A stretch of DNA of 64,000 nucleotides from Pusillimonas sp. DMV24BSW_D (GCF_011388195.1 NZ_CP049990.1:1302001-1366000); one strand, 5' to 3'; positions 8,983 through 18,456 are shown, counted from the first letter of the stretch. A program made the numbers and translations. The notes: generated by a model from the sequence alone, not told the origin.

Positions 8983-9765
8983 TTACTCCATCCCAGGAAT
9001 GACGGTTGAGAAACCGGCATCAACATGCGTGATTTCGCCGGTAACTCCGGCAGCCAGATCCGACAACAGAAAGGCAGCCACGTTACCGACGTCGTCAATG
9101 GTGACGTTGCGACGCAGTGGCGCATGCGCTTCTACAAATTTCAAAATTGAACCAAAGTCTTTAATGCCGCTGGCCGCCAGCGTTTTAATGGGTCCGGCTG
9201 AAATGCCGTTGGCGCGAATGCCGTGCGGCCCCAGAGAATTGGCCAGATAGCGCACGCTGGCTTCGAGCGAGGCTTTTGCCAGGCCCATGGTGTTGTAGTT
9301 CGGTACTACTTTTTCCGCGCCCAGGTACGTTAGTGTGAGTAAAGACGCGTTGCGGTCTTTCATCATGGGGAAGGCTGCCTTGGCCAGCGCCGGGAAGCTG
9401 TAGGCCGAGATGTCGTGGGCGATGCGAAAGCCTTCGCGTGACATGCCTTCGAGGAAGTCGCCGGCAATGGCCTCACGCGGGGCGAACCCAATGGCATGGA
9501 CCAGGCCGTCAAGGCTGTCCCAGTGCTTTTGCAATTCCGTAATGGCGCCGTCGATTTGGGCGTCTTCGCCGACATCGCAGGGAATAATGATTTTGCTGCC
9601 GAAATCGTTGGCAAAGCCGGTGATTCGGTCTTTGAAGCGATCGCCAACATAGGTGAATGCCAGCTCGGCACCTTGTTCGTGGCACGCTTTGGCAATGCCG
9701 TAGGCAATTGACCGGTTAGAGAGAACACCGGTAATGAGGATGCGTTTGTTCTTCAAAAAACCCAT
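8983..9765 (-). CDS. fabI: Enoyl-[acyl-carrier-protein] reductase (NADH)
   Basis: 260 residues, the standard FabI length. It reduces trans-2-enoyl-ACP in the last step of each fatty-acid elongation cycle and is the triclosan target. The Rossmann start '[15 protein letters not shown]' binds NADH. The catalytic set is present: a Tyr in '[18 protein letters not shown]' ten residues before the second Tyr, which forms Y-x6-K with the Lys. '[11 protein letters not shown]' is the substrate loop. It stands alone on the minus strand, followed convergently by the GST gene and preceded at 34 bp by the transglycosylase stop. Confidence 0.97.
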   Translation of the reverse strand: MGFLKNKRILITGVLSNRSIAYGIAKACHEQGAELAFTYVGDRFKDRITGFANDFGSKIIIPCDVGEDAQIDGAITELQKHWDSLDGLVHAIGFAPREAIAGDFLEGMSREGFRIAHDISAYSFPALAKAAFPMMKDRNASLLTLTYLGAEKVVPNYNTMGLAKASLEASVRYLANSLGPHGIRANGISAGPIKTLAASGIKDFGSILKFVEAHAPLRRNVTIDDVGNVAAFLLSDLAAGVTGEITHVDAGFSTVIPGME

Positions 9766-9798
9766 TTTTTAACCTTGTTTGAGCAGTAAGTTTAGACA

Positions 9799-11070
9799 TT
9801 AACCCTGAACATCGGTGCCGGGAACCCGCAGGCGTTGACCGAGCTTAAGGTGAGTGCTTTTTAAATTGTTCAGGCGTCGCAATTCTCCCACCGACGTACT
9901 ATAGCGTCGGGCCAGATCGTATAGCGTATCGCCTTTTCGAACGACATGGGTGCGTAAATTAGGCCCCCGACGCACGATAATGTCGCGGGTTGTTGCGTTG
10001 GTGCGGGAGCGTAGTCGGGTTGGAGCAGCTGCTGTTGCGTTGGTGGAAGTGGTTGCACTGGTTGGGTCCAGCTCCATCGCCACCAGATGCAAACCGGGCT
10101 CCCCGCCCGATGCCGGCCTGTTTTGCCCTTTCAGATACGTCTCAAGATTGGCTTTGAAAATATCGACCCTGTTGGCGGGCAGCAGAATTGTGGGCACAAT
10201 TTCCGGCGTCATGACAGGGTGATTAACCGCAGCATTAAGGGCTTTGAATTCTTCAATCGGTATTTCCGCCAGTTTTGCGGCAACCGCCACTTCCAGTGGG
10301 TGCGTTTTACGGATGGCAGTGAAATAAGGTGTATTGCTGACCGGAGGGAGCTTGACGCCATATCGTTTTGGGTCTGCAATAATATTTTTGATGGCCTGCA
10401 GTTTTGGCACGTAATTGCGGGTTTCGTCTGGTAGTTTCAACGATAGGTAGTCGGTAGGCATGCCGGCTTCTTCATTGCGTTCCATCGCGCGTTTTACCGA
10501 TCCTTCTCCCCAGTTATACGAGGCCAAGGCAAGGTACCAATCTCCCTGAAAATCGTACAAATACGACAGGTACTCCACGGCAGCCCTCGTCGATGCAATG
10601 GGGTCGCGGCGCTGGTCAAGGGAGGCATCTTGTTTCAGGTTGAAATGGCGCCCGGTACTGGGAATAAACTGCCATAAACCCGAGGCACGCGAACGTGATA
10701 ATGCTTGTGGGTCATAGGCACTTTCCACGAAGGGCAGCAATGCCAGCTCGGTGGGCAGCTGATTGCGCTCCAGCTCATCGAGCACGAAATAAAGGTATCG
10801 CTTGGCTCGCTCGCTCATGCGGTACATCGATTCAGGGTGTGATGCGTAGTATTGGGTCCATTCGTCAACCAAAGGGTCTTGCAGGTTGGGAATGGCGAAC
10901 CCCCGACGGATGCGGTCCCAGATATCTTGAGCAGGATGAGTCAGGTCGATGGTACGCGACGTATCTACAGCCGCGTAAGGATTGCGACCTGCGTCCTTGT
11001 TGGCGTTTTGTGTGGCACATCCGGCAACCAGTGTAACCAGCACAAGCACAAAGAGGCGCAGAAAATTCAT
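9799..11070 (-). CDS. mltD: Membrane-bound lytic murein transglycosylase D-like lipoprotein with LysM
   Basis: 423 residues. The lipoprotein signal ends in the lipobox VAGC (Cys18). The SLT/lysozyme-like domain (about 95-250) has the catalytic Glu in 'LALLPFVESAYDPQALSRS' and 'GLWQFIPSTGRHFNL'. A linker and one LysM peptidoglycan-binding domain follow at about 370-418 ('HVVRKGDTLYDLARRYSTSVGELRRLN'-type repeat). It cleaves glycan strands to 1,6-anhydro-muropeptides at the outer membrane. E. coli MltD has two LysM repeats; only one is clear here. A Thr/Ala-rich segment at 330-355 is a likely flexible linker. It lies 9 bp after gloB on the same strand. Confidence 0.92.
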   Translation of the reverse strand: MNFLRLFVLVLVTLVAGCATQNANKDAGRNPYAAVDTSRTIDLTHPAQDIWDRIRRGFAIPNLQDPLVDEWTQYYASHPESMYRMSERAKRYLYFVLDELERNQLPTELALLPFVESAYDPQALSRSRASGLWQFIPSTGRHFNLKQDASLDQRRDPIASTRAAVEYLSYLYDFQGDWYLALASYNWGEGSVKRAMERNEEAGMPTDYLSLKLPDETRNYVPKLQAIKNIIADPKRYGVKLPPVSNTPYFTAIRKTHPLEVAVAAKLAEIPIEEFKALNAAVNHPVMTPEIVPTILLPANRVDIFKANLETYLKGQNRPASGGEPGLHLVAMELDPTSATTSTNATAAAPTRLRSRTNATTRDIIVRRGPNLRTHVVRKGDTLYDLARRYSTSVGELRRLNNLKSTHLKLGQRLRVPGTDVQG

Positions 11071-11079
11071 GAGTAAAAA

Positions 11080-11883
11080 TTAAAAATTATTTTTCCATTC
11101 CCGCAGCGACGCGAAGACGTTAACCGCTGAGCTCAGAGGTTTACCGGCGTAGCGTTGCGCCGAGTCGATAACAGGCTGCTGCAAAGGCCGCAGAAAAGGA
11201 TTGGTTTCCATTTCGATACCGATAGTGGAAGGCAAGGTTGGCTGGCCTTGTTCGCGTTGCTGCCGACAGGTTTCCCAACGCTTTTGCAGAACCGGATTTC
11301 CCGGCTCTACTTCCAGTGCCCATTTCAGGTTCGACAACGTATATTCATGCGCGCAGCAAACCAGCGTGTTCAGGGGGAGCGCCTGAAGTTTGGCTAAAGA
11401 ATTAACCATTTCCGAGGGCGTGCCTTCGAACAGTCGTCCGCAACCGGCAGCAAAGAGTGTATCACCACAGAAAACCACCGGTTGGTCGTTGTCGAGATAG
11501 CCGAAATAAGCAATGTGGCCGGCGGTATGCCCGGGGATGTCAAGGACTGACAAAGTAAGGTTAAGCTTGTCTAACGGTGCTTCGTCGCCTTCTTTCAGGC
11601 GGATGTCGCACGCGGGTATTTTTTCACCCAATGGGCCGTAAACTATTGCACCGGTGGTGTCTTTTAGTGCTTGCACACCGCCAACGTGGTCGGGGTGATG
11701 ATGCGTAACAAGAATGGCGTCGAGCGTGAGCTGGTGTTTGTTTAATTGTTCAAGAATCGGCTTGGCGTCGCCGGGGTCGACCACAACGGCATGGTTTCCT
11801 TTTCGCAATAACCAGATATAGTTGTCGGAAAAGGCTGGAACGGGAATGAGCCGCGTTGAACCGGAATCAGCGTGCGTAGTCAT
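11080..11883 (-). CDS. gloB: Hydroxyacylglutathione hydrolase (glyoxalase II)
   Basis: 267 residues, metallo-beta-lactamase fold. It hydrolyses S-D-lactoylglutathione to lactate and glutathione in methylglyoxal detoxification. The binuclear metal motif THHHPDHVGG is at about residues 60-70. Further ligands are seen in 'IPGHTAGHIAYF', 'FCGDTLFAAGCGR' and 'VCCAHEYTLSNL', and the family C-terminal part 'EMETNPFLR' is present. Start ATG at 11883. A methyltransferase gene runs divergently 28 bp away, the usual neighbour in betaproteobacteria. Confidence 0.96.
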   Translation of the reverse strand: MTTHADSGSTRLIPVPAFSDNYIWLLRKGNHAVVVDPGDAKPILEQLNKHQLTLDAILVTHHHPDHVGGVQALKDTTGAIVYGPLGEKIPACDIRLKEGDEAPLDKLNLTLSVLDIPGHTAGHIAYFGYLDNDQPVVFCGDTLFAAGCGRLFEGTPSEMVNSLAKLQALPLNTLVCCAHEYTLSNLKWALEVEPGNPVLQKRWETCRQQREQGQPTLPSTIGIEMETNPFLRPLQQPVIDSAQRYAGKPLSSAVNVFASLREWKNNF

Positions 11884-11911
11884 AACTTAAGCCACCCATT
11901 AAGGAGTTTAT

Positions 11912-12685
11912 GTGCTTGGATCATCTGACCAACCTCTGATTTTCGAACTGGCCGATTGGCTGGAAACGCCGGTTGGCCAGTATGTGCGAAACTGGGAACA
12001 GCAAAAAATAAGTGCCATGGTCGCCAATGCGTTCGGCTATCATGCTGTTCAGCTTGGTTTGCCGCAATGGAACTTGCTTGAGGCGAACCGGATACCCCAT
12101 AAAATTTTTACGCATCAAAGCCTTGACGGCGTATCTTTATCAGGTGGGACCCCTTCACTTTACGCCGAACCAGAATATTTACCGTTCGAAAGTCAGTCGG
12201 TTGATCTTTTGATATTACCGCATGTGCTGGAGTGTTCCAACAACCCGCATTTAGTCTTGCGCGAAGCAGAACGGGTGCTGGTTCCTGAAGGGCGGCTTGT
12301 GATTTCGGGCTTTAACCCTTGGAGTTTATGGGGTGCGCACGGCAGATTGCCGGCGTTGGATCCTGTAACGCCGGTTCCTGCCCCGTTACAAGTGTCTTTG
12401 CCGCGTTTGAAAGACTGGTTCAAGTTACTGGCGCTGGAAATTGATCGTGGCCATTTCGGTTGTTATGCGCCACCTTGTTTTTCTCAGCGCTGGCTCGATC
12501 GCTGGTCGTTTATGGAGTCTGCCGGCGATCGTTGGTGGCCGATTTGCGGCGCAGCTTATGTTGTTGCGGCCGTAAAGCGTGTGGCAGCCGTGCGTCTGGT
12601 GGGCCCGGCGTGGAAGGAAAAAGACAAAAAGCGGGTGCGGCGGGCGGCAGTGGCTGCAAGTCCGCGCCGATCATCACCTTGGTGA
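11912..12685 (+). CDS. Class I SAM-dependent methyltransferase family protein
   Basis: 257 residues. The weakly conserved methyltransferase (type 11) core has 'YLPFESQSVDLLILPHVLECSNNP' (motif II/III region) and 'EAERVLVPEGRLVISGFNPWSLWG', which resembles the post-core of the family. The classic GxGxG motif I is not obvious, so catalytic activity is not certain. Start GTG with AAGGAG at 5-base spacing. It lies divergent from gloB and just upstream of rnhA; this gloB-methyltransferase-rnhA order is common in Burkholderiales. The substrate is unknown. The basic C-terminus (KEKDKKRVRRAA) is unusual for the fold. Confidence 0.8.
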   Translation: MLGSSDQPLIFELADWLETPVGQYVRNWEQQKISAMVANAFGYHAVQLGLPQWNLLEANRIPHKIFTHQSLDGVSLSGGTPSLYAEPEYLPFESQSVDLLILPHVLECSNNPHLVLREAERVLVPEGRLVISGFNPWSLWGAHGRLPALDPVTPVPAPLQVSLPRLKDWFKLLALEIDRGHFGCYAPPCFSQRWLDRWSFMESAGDRWWPICGAAYVVAAVKRVAAVRLVGPAWKEKDKKRVRRAAVAASPRRSSPW

Positions 12686-12732
12686 GTTTTGCTTGTGTGG
12701 TTTGCGTTGAATAATAATTGGATTTTGATTGA

Positions 12733-13182
12733 ATGGGCCAAAGTGTGACAAAAACGGTGCATATCTGGACGGATGGTGCGTGCAAGGGTAATCCTGGTCG
12801 GGGTGGCTGGGGCGCTTTTCTGAAACAGGGCCGGCACGAGAAAAGCATGTGCGGCGGTGAACTTGAAACAACCAACAATCGTATGGAGCTGATGGCCGTT
12901 ATACAGGCGTTGCAGGCGTTGAAACGCCCCTGCGATGTCGTTATTCACACAGACTCCCAATATGTACAAAAAGGGATGACGGAATGGATGCCGGGCTGGA
13001 AACAGCGCGGATGGAGAACGGCCGACCGAAAACCGGTGAAAAATGCCGATTTGTGGCAAACCCTGGATTCTTTAACGCAGGCGCACAATGTGAGTTGGCA
13101 ATGGGTAAGGGGTCATTCCGGTGACCCGGGAAATGAGCGCGCCGACGCGCTTGCCAATCAGGGTGTGGAAACAGTGGCTTAA
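12733..13182 (+). CDS. rnhA: Ribonuclease HI
   Basis: 149 residues. It degrades RNA in RNA-DNA hybrids (R-loops, primers). The four acidic catalytic residues are visible in order: Asp in '[12 protein letters not shown]', Glu in '[11 protein letters not shown]', Asp in 'VIHTDSQYV' and Asp in '[10 protein letters not shown]'. The basic protrusion ('[19 protein letters not shown]') for hybrid binding is present. Its usual partner dnaQ lies 4.3 kb downstream on the same strand, separated by an RND efflux pair. Confidence 0.97.
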   Translation: MGQSVTKTVHIWTDGACKGNPGRGGWGAFLKQGRHEKSMCGGELETTNNRMELMAVIQALQALKRPCDVVIHTDSQYVQKGMTEWMPGWKQRGWRTADRKPVKNADLWQTLDSLTQAHNVSWQWVRGHSGDPGNERADALANQGVETVA

Positions 13183-13249
13183 TCCCCGTGTGGCGACACT
13201 TTAGGGTAAATTTGCGGCAATACATTAATAAGGCAACGACGGAAGAGTG

Positions 13250-14365
13250 ATGAAGAATCGTGTGTTATGGCCGCTGGTCCTGATCGTCGGTGTGCTGCTG
13301 GGGGTTGTCGCATCGCGCTGGCTGCCTGGCCAGTGGTTTGGTGCGGGCTCTTCGGCACCGTCAGCCCGTGGGGGGGGCGCCTCTGTAACCCCGCCTGCCG
13401 TCACGCCTCAGGGGGTCGGCGTTGAGGTTGCCCCGGTGCAATTGGTTGCCATGCCCCGGGTGGTTTCGGCAGTTGGAACGCTGCGTTCCGAAAGTGCTGT
13501 GATGTTGCGGCCTGAAATTACCGGCCGTATTGCTGAGATTCGCTTCGAGGAAGGGGGGCGGGTTAAACAAGGCGAATTACTGGTCAGGCTCGACGATAGC
13601 GTCACACGTGCTCAATTGCAGCAGGCACAGGCAAATCTGGCGTTGGCGCAAAGCCAGTATCGTCGCTCTGAACAATTGACCAAAGAAGGGTTTATCAGTG
13701 GGCAGGCCCGCGACGAAGCGTTTAACCAGTTGAAAGTGCAACAGGCAGCGGTCGCGCTGGCACAGGCCCAATTGGAAAAAACGGCTATTTTGGCGCCTTT
13801 CGATGGTTTGATTGGTTTGCGGCAAGTGTCACTGGGCGACTACGTGAGCCCGGGGGCTGATTTGGTGCCGATTGAATCCATCGATCCCTTGCAAGTTGAT
13901 TTCCGCGTGCCGGAGAGCTTTGTGGGGGCGTTGGAACCGGGCATGCCGATATCGGTGGAGTTTGATGCCATGCCGGGCCAGTCGCGTCAGGGTCAGGTTA
14001 AAGCGATTAGCCCTCAGGTTGACGTAGGAGGGCGGTCGGTTTTATTGCGTGCCGATATCCCGAATGCCGATTTGGCCTTGCGTCCCGGCATGTTTGCGCG
14101 TGTTCGCCTGCAACTGACGGACGCGCAGGCATTGGTGATACCGGAAACGGCTTTGCAGTCGGCGGGGGCCGAGCGGTATGTTTTTCGCCTTGAAAACGGT
14201 GTGGTGAGGCGGGTTGTCGTGGAAATCGGCCAACGTCGTTCCGGCACGGTTGAAGTGGTATCGGGTCTGGCGCAAGGTGATCAGGTGGTGATCGCCGGCT
14301 TGCAGAAAATTAGTGATGGTACGCCTGTTCGGGTGTTACCTGCCGCAGGTAATAGTGCTTCTTAA
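13250..14365 (+). CDS. RND efflux periplasmic adaptor subunit (MexE/AcrA-like)
   Basis: 371 residues. An N-terminal signal anchor (about 5-25, no lipobox Cys seen) is followed by a Ser/Gly/Pro-rich linker. The lipoyl/coiled-coil adaptor core comes next ('ITGRIAEIRFEEGGRVKQGELLVRLDDS' region split around a hairpin at 120-180), then beta-barrel segments ('VPESFVGALEPGMPISVEFDAMPG') and the membrane-proximal domain. The ATG at 13250 has GGAAG 4 bases upstream; the GTG at 13247 is an alternative. It is followed 15 bp later by its permease. Together they form an inner-membrane export complex of unknown substrate. Confidence 0.92.
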   Translation: MKNRVLWPLVLIVGVLLGVVASRWLPGQWFGAGSSAPSARGGGASVTPPAVTPQGVGVEVAPVQLVAMPRVVSAVGTLRSESAVMLRPEITGRIAEIRFEEGGRVKQGELLVRLDDSVTRAQLQQAQANLALAQSQYRRSEQLTKEGFISGQARDEAFNQLKVQQAAVALAQAQLEKTAILAPFDGLIGLRQVSLGDYVSPGADLVPIESIDPLQVDFRVPESFVGALEPGMPISVEFDAMPGQSRQGQVKAISPQVDVGGRSVLLRADIPNADLALRPGMFARVRLQLTDAQALVIPETALQSAGAERYVFRLENGVVRRVVVEIGQRRSGTVEVVSGLAQGDQVVIAGLQKISDGTPVRVLPAAGNSAS

Positions 14366-14380
14366 CCCCGGGGCGGTGCC

Positions 14381-17300
14381 ATGGTTCTTTCCGAAATCTG
14401 CATCAAGCGTCCTGTTTTCGCGACGGTGTTGTCTTTACTTGTAGTGTTGGTCGGCCTTATTTCGTACGACCGTTTAACGGTTCGCGAATATCCCGCTATC
14501 GACGAGCCTGTCGTCTCGGTCCTGACGGAATATAAGGGGGCGTCACCCGAGGTCGTTGAGTCACAGGTCACCAAACCTTTGGAAGATCAACTTTCCGGAA
14601 TCGAGGGCGTCGATGTCATGACGTCGCGCAGCCGCTCGGAGCGCAGCTGGATCAGCATTAAATTCAATATGGATCGCGACCCGGACGCCGCTGCCGCCGA
14701 GGTGCGCGATAAGGTCTCGCGTGCGCGTCGTTTCATGCCGGATGAAATTGACGAACCTGTCGTCAGTAAAGTGGAAGCCGACGCAACCCCCATCATGTAT
14801 ATCGCTGTGCAGGCCGGCAGTTTGAACACCATGGAGGCCTCCGACTACATTAATCGCTACGTCAAAACACGTTTGTCGGTGTTGCCCGGGGCGGCCGAAA
14901 TCCGTATTTTTGGCGAGCGCCAGCCGGCGATGCGGGTATATGTAGATCGCAACAAACTGGCGGCTTATCAGCTTACCGTTCAAGACGTTGAGAACGCATT
15001 GCGCCAGCAAAACGTACTGATTCCTGCCGGCCGCATTGAGTCGGCGATGCGCGAATTTTCAGTGGTATCCACAACCGACCTTCAATCGGTTGACCAGTTT
15101 CGCGACGTCATTGTGGCCAGCGTGAATGATTACTCGGTGCGTGTAAGTGACGTTGCCCGTGTGGAAGTCGGCCCGGCCAACGAAAGAATTTTGTCGCGCT
15201 ATAACGGGCAGGACGGCCTGAATATCGGGGTAACCAAGCAGTCTACGGCGAATCCGTTGGATTTATCGAAGGCGGTGCGCGCAGAGGTGGAGCAGATCAA
15301 CCAAAATCTGCCTGCCGGCATGCGCCTGACGGTTGCTTACGACAGTTCGGTTTTTATTCAAGAGTCGATTAATTCCGTTTACTACACCATTCTGGAAGCC
15401 TTGGTTCTGGTGGTGTTGGTGATTTTCTTTTTTCTGCGTAGTGTCAGAGCCAGTTTGATACCGATCGTCACCATCCCGGTTTCGCTCATCGGGGCGTTCG
15501 GCATTATGTTTTTGTTCGGTTTTTCCATTAACACTTTGACTTTGCTGGCCATGGTGTTGGCTATTGGCCTGGTGGTTGACGACGCAATCGTGGTGCTGGA
15601 AAACATTTACCGGCACATTGAAGAAGGGAAGTCGCGTCTTGAGGCATCGTTTATAGGCATTCGTGAAATCGCTTTTCCGGTTATCGCAATGACGCTTACC
15701 CTGGTGGCAGTCTATGCACCGTTGGCGTTTGCAACGGGTCGCACGGGCAGGTTGTTTATTGAGTTCGCACTCACGCTTGCCGGGGCGGTGCTGGTATCCG
15801 GTTTTGTGGCCCTAACGCTCACTCCCATGATGTGTTCAACTTTGTTGCGGCATCAGTCATCGCATGGTTGGTTGTATCGCCTTATTGAAAATTTTTTGGT
15901 CTGGCTTACCGGTGCCTATCGGCGCAGCCTGGCGATGGCTTTGCGTGCCCGATGGCTGGTGGTGTTGCTGGCTGTAGTGGTCGCCCTAGGCAGTGGCGCG
16001 TTGTTCAGCACGATTAAAAGCGAGCTCGCACCAATTGAGGATCGCGGTGTGGTGTTTGGTGTGGTTTCCGCCCCCGATGGGGCAACGCTTGACTACACCC
16101 TTGATAGCGTGAAAGAGATAGAAGCCATGTATGCCAATATCTCTGAGGCCAGTGGTAATCAATCGGTCGTCGGCTTTCCTACGGTAACCGATGCTTTTGC
16201 CATTTTGCGTTTGAAGCCGTGGGATGAGCGTGATCGGACTCAACAGAGCATTGCCGCGTCGTTGCAGTCTCAATTCCGGGCCTTACCGGGGGTGCGCGCG
16301 TTCCCAACGAATCCTCCGTCATTTGGTTTGCGCGCCACTTCTAAGCCGGTGGAGTTTGTCATTATGAGTCAGGCGCCTTATGAAGAGATCGGCAAATTGG
16401 TGGATACCTTTGTAGAGCGCTTGTCCGATTATCCCGGTTTGCAGAATATTGAAACGGACTTGCGCTTGAACACCCCCGAGTTAACAGTATCGGTGAACCG
16501 CGACAAATTGGCCGATGTCGGTGTGGATGTTGGTACTGTCGGGCGCACACTTGAGTCGATGCTGGGGGGGCGTCAGGTGACGCGATTCCGCGATAGCGGT
16601 GAGCAATACGATGTGATCGTACAGGTCGACAAACAAGATCGCGCCGAACCTGCCGACATTTCCAATATCTATATCAGAACGGATCAGGGCGGCATGGTGC
16701 AGTTAGCCAACTTCCTCGATGTAACCGAAAGCGTGGCGCCGCAATCATTGAACCATTTCAATCGTTTAAGGGCGGTTGAAGTTGAGGCGTCGGTGGCGCC
16801 TGGTTATGCATTGGGTGAGGTTCTTGAGCACATGAGCGCCGTTGCGCTTGAGGTCTTGCCGCCGACGGTGCAAACCGATCTGGACGGACAATCGCGCGAA
16901 TTCCGTGAATCGTCCAGCAGTATTTATCTGGTTTTCGTGATGGCGCTGGTGTTTATTTATCTCGTCCTGGCGGCGCAGTTTGAAAGTTGGCGCAATCCCT
17001 TTGTAATTATGCTGTCGGTTCCGCTGGCTATTACCGGCGCGCTTTTGGCATTATGGTTAAGTGGAGGCACGCTTTCTATTTACAGTCAGATTGGCTTAAT
17101 TACCTTGGTAGGGCTTATTACCAAGCACGGTATTCTGATTGTTGAGTTTGCCACGCAGCTTCGGCGTCAGGGGCTCAATGTGATGGAAGCCGTCATGGAA
17201 GCCAGTGTGTTGCGGTTACGCCCCATTTTAATGACGACGGGTGCCATGGTGCTGGGGGCCGTACCGCTGGCGCTGGCAACCGGTGCCGGGGCTGAGTCGC

Positions 17301-17452
17301 GTGAACAAATCGGTTGGGTGCTGGTTGGCGGATTAACGTTTGGTACATTACTCACTTTATATGTCGTACCGGTTGCGTATTCTTTAATTGCCAAGCGCGC
17401 AGTTGCGGGCAGTTCAGCCGAGCACAGGCAACCAACGCACGAACATGGATAA
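14381..17452 (+). CDS. RND (HAE1-type) efflux transporter permease
   Basis: 1023 residues, full length for an HAE1 transporter. It opens MVLSEICIKRPVFATVLS, followed by TM1. There are two large periplasmic porter loops (about 35-335 and 560-865) and two six-helix halves. The TM4 proton-relay pair is in 'LAIGLVVDDAIVVLENIYRHIEEG', and the conserved Lys of TM10 in 'LITLVGLITKHGILIVEFA'. The adaptor is 15 bp upstream, dnaQ starts 3 bp downstream, and no outer-membrane factor is adjacent, so it must share a TolC-like channel. Substrate unknown. Confidence 0.95.
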   Translation: MVLSEICIKRPVFATVLSLLVVLVGLISYDRLTVREYPAIDEPVVSVLTEYKGASPEVVESQVTKPLEDQLSGIEGVDVMTSRSRSERSWISIKFNMDRDPDAAAAEVRDKVSRARRFMPDEIDEPVVSKVEADATPIMYIAVQAGSLNTMEASDYINRYVKTRLSVLPGAAEIRIFGERQPAMRVYVDRNKLAAYQLTVQDVENALRQQNVLIPAGRIESAMREFSVVSTTDLQSVDQFRDVIVASVNDYSVRVSDVARVEVGPANERILSRYNGQDGLNIGVTKQSTANPLDLSKAVRAEVEQINQNLPAGMRLTVAYDSSVFIQESINSVYYTILEALVLVVLVIFFFLRSVRASLIPIVTIPVSLIGAFGIMFLFGFSINTLTLLAMVLAIGLVVDDAIVVLENIYRHIEEGKSRLEASFIGIREIAFPVIAMTLTLVAVYAPLAFATGRTGRLFIEFALTLAGAVLVSGFVALTLTPMMCSTLLRHQSSHGWLYRLIENFLVWLTGAYRRSLAMALRARWLVVLLAVVVALGSGALFSTIKSELAPIEDRGVVFGVVSAPDGATLDYTLDSVKEIEAMYANISEASGNQSVVGFPTVTDAFAILRLKPWDERDRTQQSIAASLQSQFRALPGVRAFPTNPPSFGLRATSKPVEFVIMSQAPYEEIGKLVDTFVERLSDYPGLQNIETDLRLNTPELTVSVNRDKLADVGVDVGTVGRTLESMLGGRQVTRFRDSGEQYDVIVQVDKQDRAEPADISNIYIRTDQGGMVQLANFLDVTESVAPQSLNHFNRLRAVEVEASVAPGYALGEVLEHMSAVALEVLPPTVQTDLDGQSREFRESSSSIYLVFVMALVFIYLVLAAQFESWRNPFVIMLSVPLAITGALLALWLSGGTLSIYSQIGLITLVGLITKHGILIVEFATQLRRQGLNVMEAVMEASVLRLRPILMTTGAMVLGAVPLALATGAGAESREQIGWVLVGGLTFGTLLTLYVVPVAYSLIAKRAVAGSSAEHRQPTHEHG

Positions 17453-17455
17453 GCA

Positions 17456-18184
17456 ATGCGTCAAATTATTTTAGATACGGAAACCACGGGCCTGGACCCG
17501 GCGCAAGGGCACCGGGTGGTTGAATTGGCCTGCGTCGAAATGGTGAATCGCAGCCTTACCGGACGCCATTTGCATTTATATTTGAATCCGGATCGCGACT
17601 CCGACCCTGAGGCGCTGGCAGTTCACGGGCTCACAACCGACTTTTTGTCTTCCCATCCGCGCTTTCATGAGGTGGCGGATCAACTGGTAGAGTACGTGCG
17701 CGGTGCCGAGGTCATTATTCACAATGCGGCATTCGATGTGAAGTTTCTGAATGCCGAACTTGAGCGGGCCGGGCTCCCTCGGTTCAATACGCTGTGCGAG
17801 AAGATTACCGATTCGTTGCTGTATGCCCGTGAACTGCACCCCGGTAAACGCAACTCGCTGGACGCTTTATGTGAGCGTTATGGCATATCCAACGCGCACC
17901 GTACGCTGCATGGGGCCTTGCTCGATTCCGAATTGTTAGCCGAAGTTTGGTTATCGATGACGCGTGGGCAAGACAGCTTGTTAATGGATATCGACGACAA
18001 ATCGGTTTCGGCTCTCGGCATCGCCGGCGGGGTCTCATTCGACGCCTCTTCGCTGAAAGTATTGCGTGCCGCGCCGGAAGAAACTGAGCGACATCGTGAA
18101 TATCTCGAGGCCCTTGATAAGACCTCAGGTGGATCTTGTGTCTGGCGTCAGTATGAAACGGCCGGCACATCCGGCAATGAATAG
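17456..18184 (+). CDS. dnaQ: DNA polymerase III epsilon subunit (3'-5' proofreading exonuclease)
   Basis: 242 residues, DEDDh exonuclease that proofreads for DNA polymerase III. Exo I is 'ILDTETTGLDPAQGH' (Asp, Glu). Exo II is 'IIHNAAFDVKFLNAEL'. Exo III is 'NAHRTLHGALLDSELLAEVW' (catalytic His, Asp). The residues after about 185 would bind the alpha subunit. It starts 3 bases after the RND permease stop, so it is probably read from the same transcript, an unusual arrangement for a replication gene. Confidence 0.96.
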   Translation: MRQIILDTETTGLDPAQGHRVVELACVEMVNRSLTGRHLHLYLNPDRDSDPEALAVHGLTTDFLSSHPRFHEVADQLVEYVRGAEVIIHNAAFDVKFLNAELERAGLPRFNTLCEKITDSLLYARELHPGKRNSLDALCERYGISNAHRTLHGALLDSELLAEVWLSMTRGQDSLLMDIDDKSVSALGIAGGVSFDASSLKVLRAAPEETERHREYLEALDKTSGGSCVWRQYETAGTSGNE

Positions 18185-18194
18185 GGGTTCATGT

Positions 18195-18223
18195 TTTTGG
18201 GTGCATTTGCGGTGCACCCAAAA
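18195..18223. repeat. 11-bp inverted repeat between dnaQ and the small minus-strand ORF
   Basis: Perfect arms TTTTGGGTGCA and TGCACCCAAAA around a 7-base loop. It is placed like a bidirectional terminator between convergent ends, but the T-tract precedes rather than follows the GC stem in both directions, so it is not a textbook Rho-independent terminator. It may act as an RNA-stabilising stem or as a terminator of non-standard type. Confidence 0.6.
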
Positions 18224-18227
18224 TGCA

Positions 18228-18419
18228 TCAATGTGAAGCAATGCGTGGCAGTTTTTTGAACAGGCGACGCAGTGTAAAACGCAAGCCCGATTCCGTTTGC
18301 GCCGGTAAATAACAATTCATAAGCGAGGGCAGCACGGGCGCGGCGCTGTGCTGCGTAGCGAACTGCGGCGCGACCTGGTGAGTGTTGATGCGACGATAAG
18401 AATAATAAGCGCTTTTCAT
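18228..18419 (-). CDS. Small protein of unknown function (63 residues)
   Basis: The ATG at 18419 is preceded on the minus strand by AAGGAAG and AAGG at usable spacing, a better ribosome site than most neighbours have. The product is basic, with a C-terminus 'LRRLFKKLPRIASH' that could form an amphipathic helix. No clear transmembrane stretch is seen. It ends next to the 11-bp stem at 18195, and its upstream region carries a cluster of CTTCAT motifs (18457-18494), as if regulated. I do not recognise a family. A longer frame starting at 18462 in another register overlaps dnaQ and looks less likely. Confidence 0.5.
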   Translation of the reverse strand: MKSAYYSYRRINTHQVAPQFATQHSAAPVLPSLMNCYLPAQTESGLRFTLRRLFKKLPRIASH

Positions 18420-18456
18420 GACCTTGCTTCCTTTTAGAAAAGAAAATGCATTCGGG

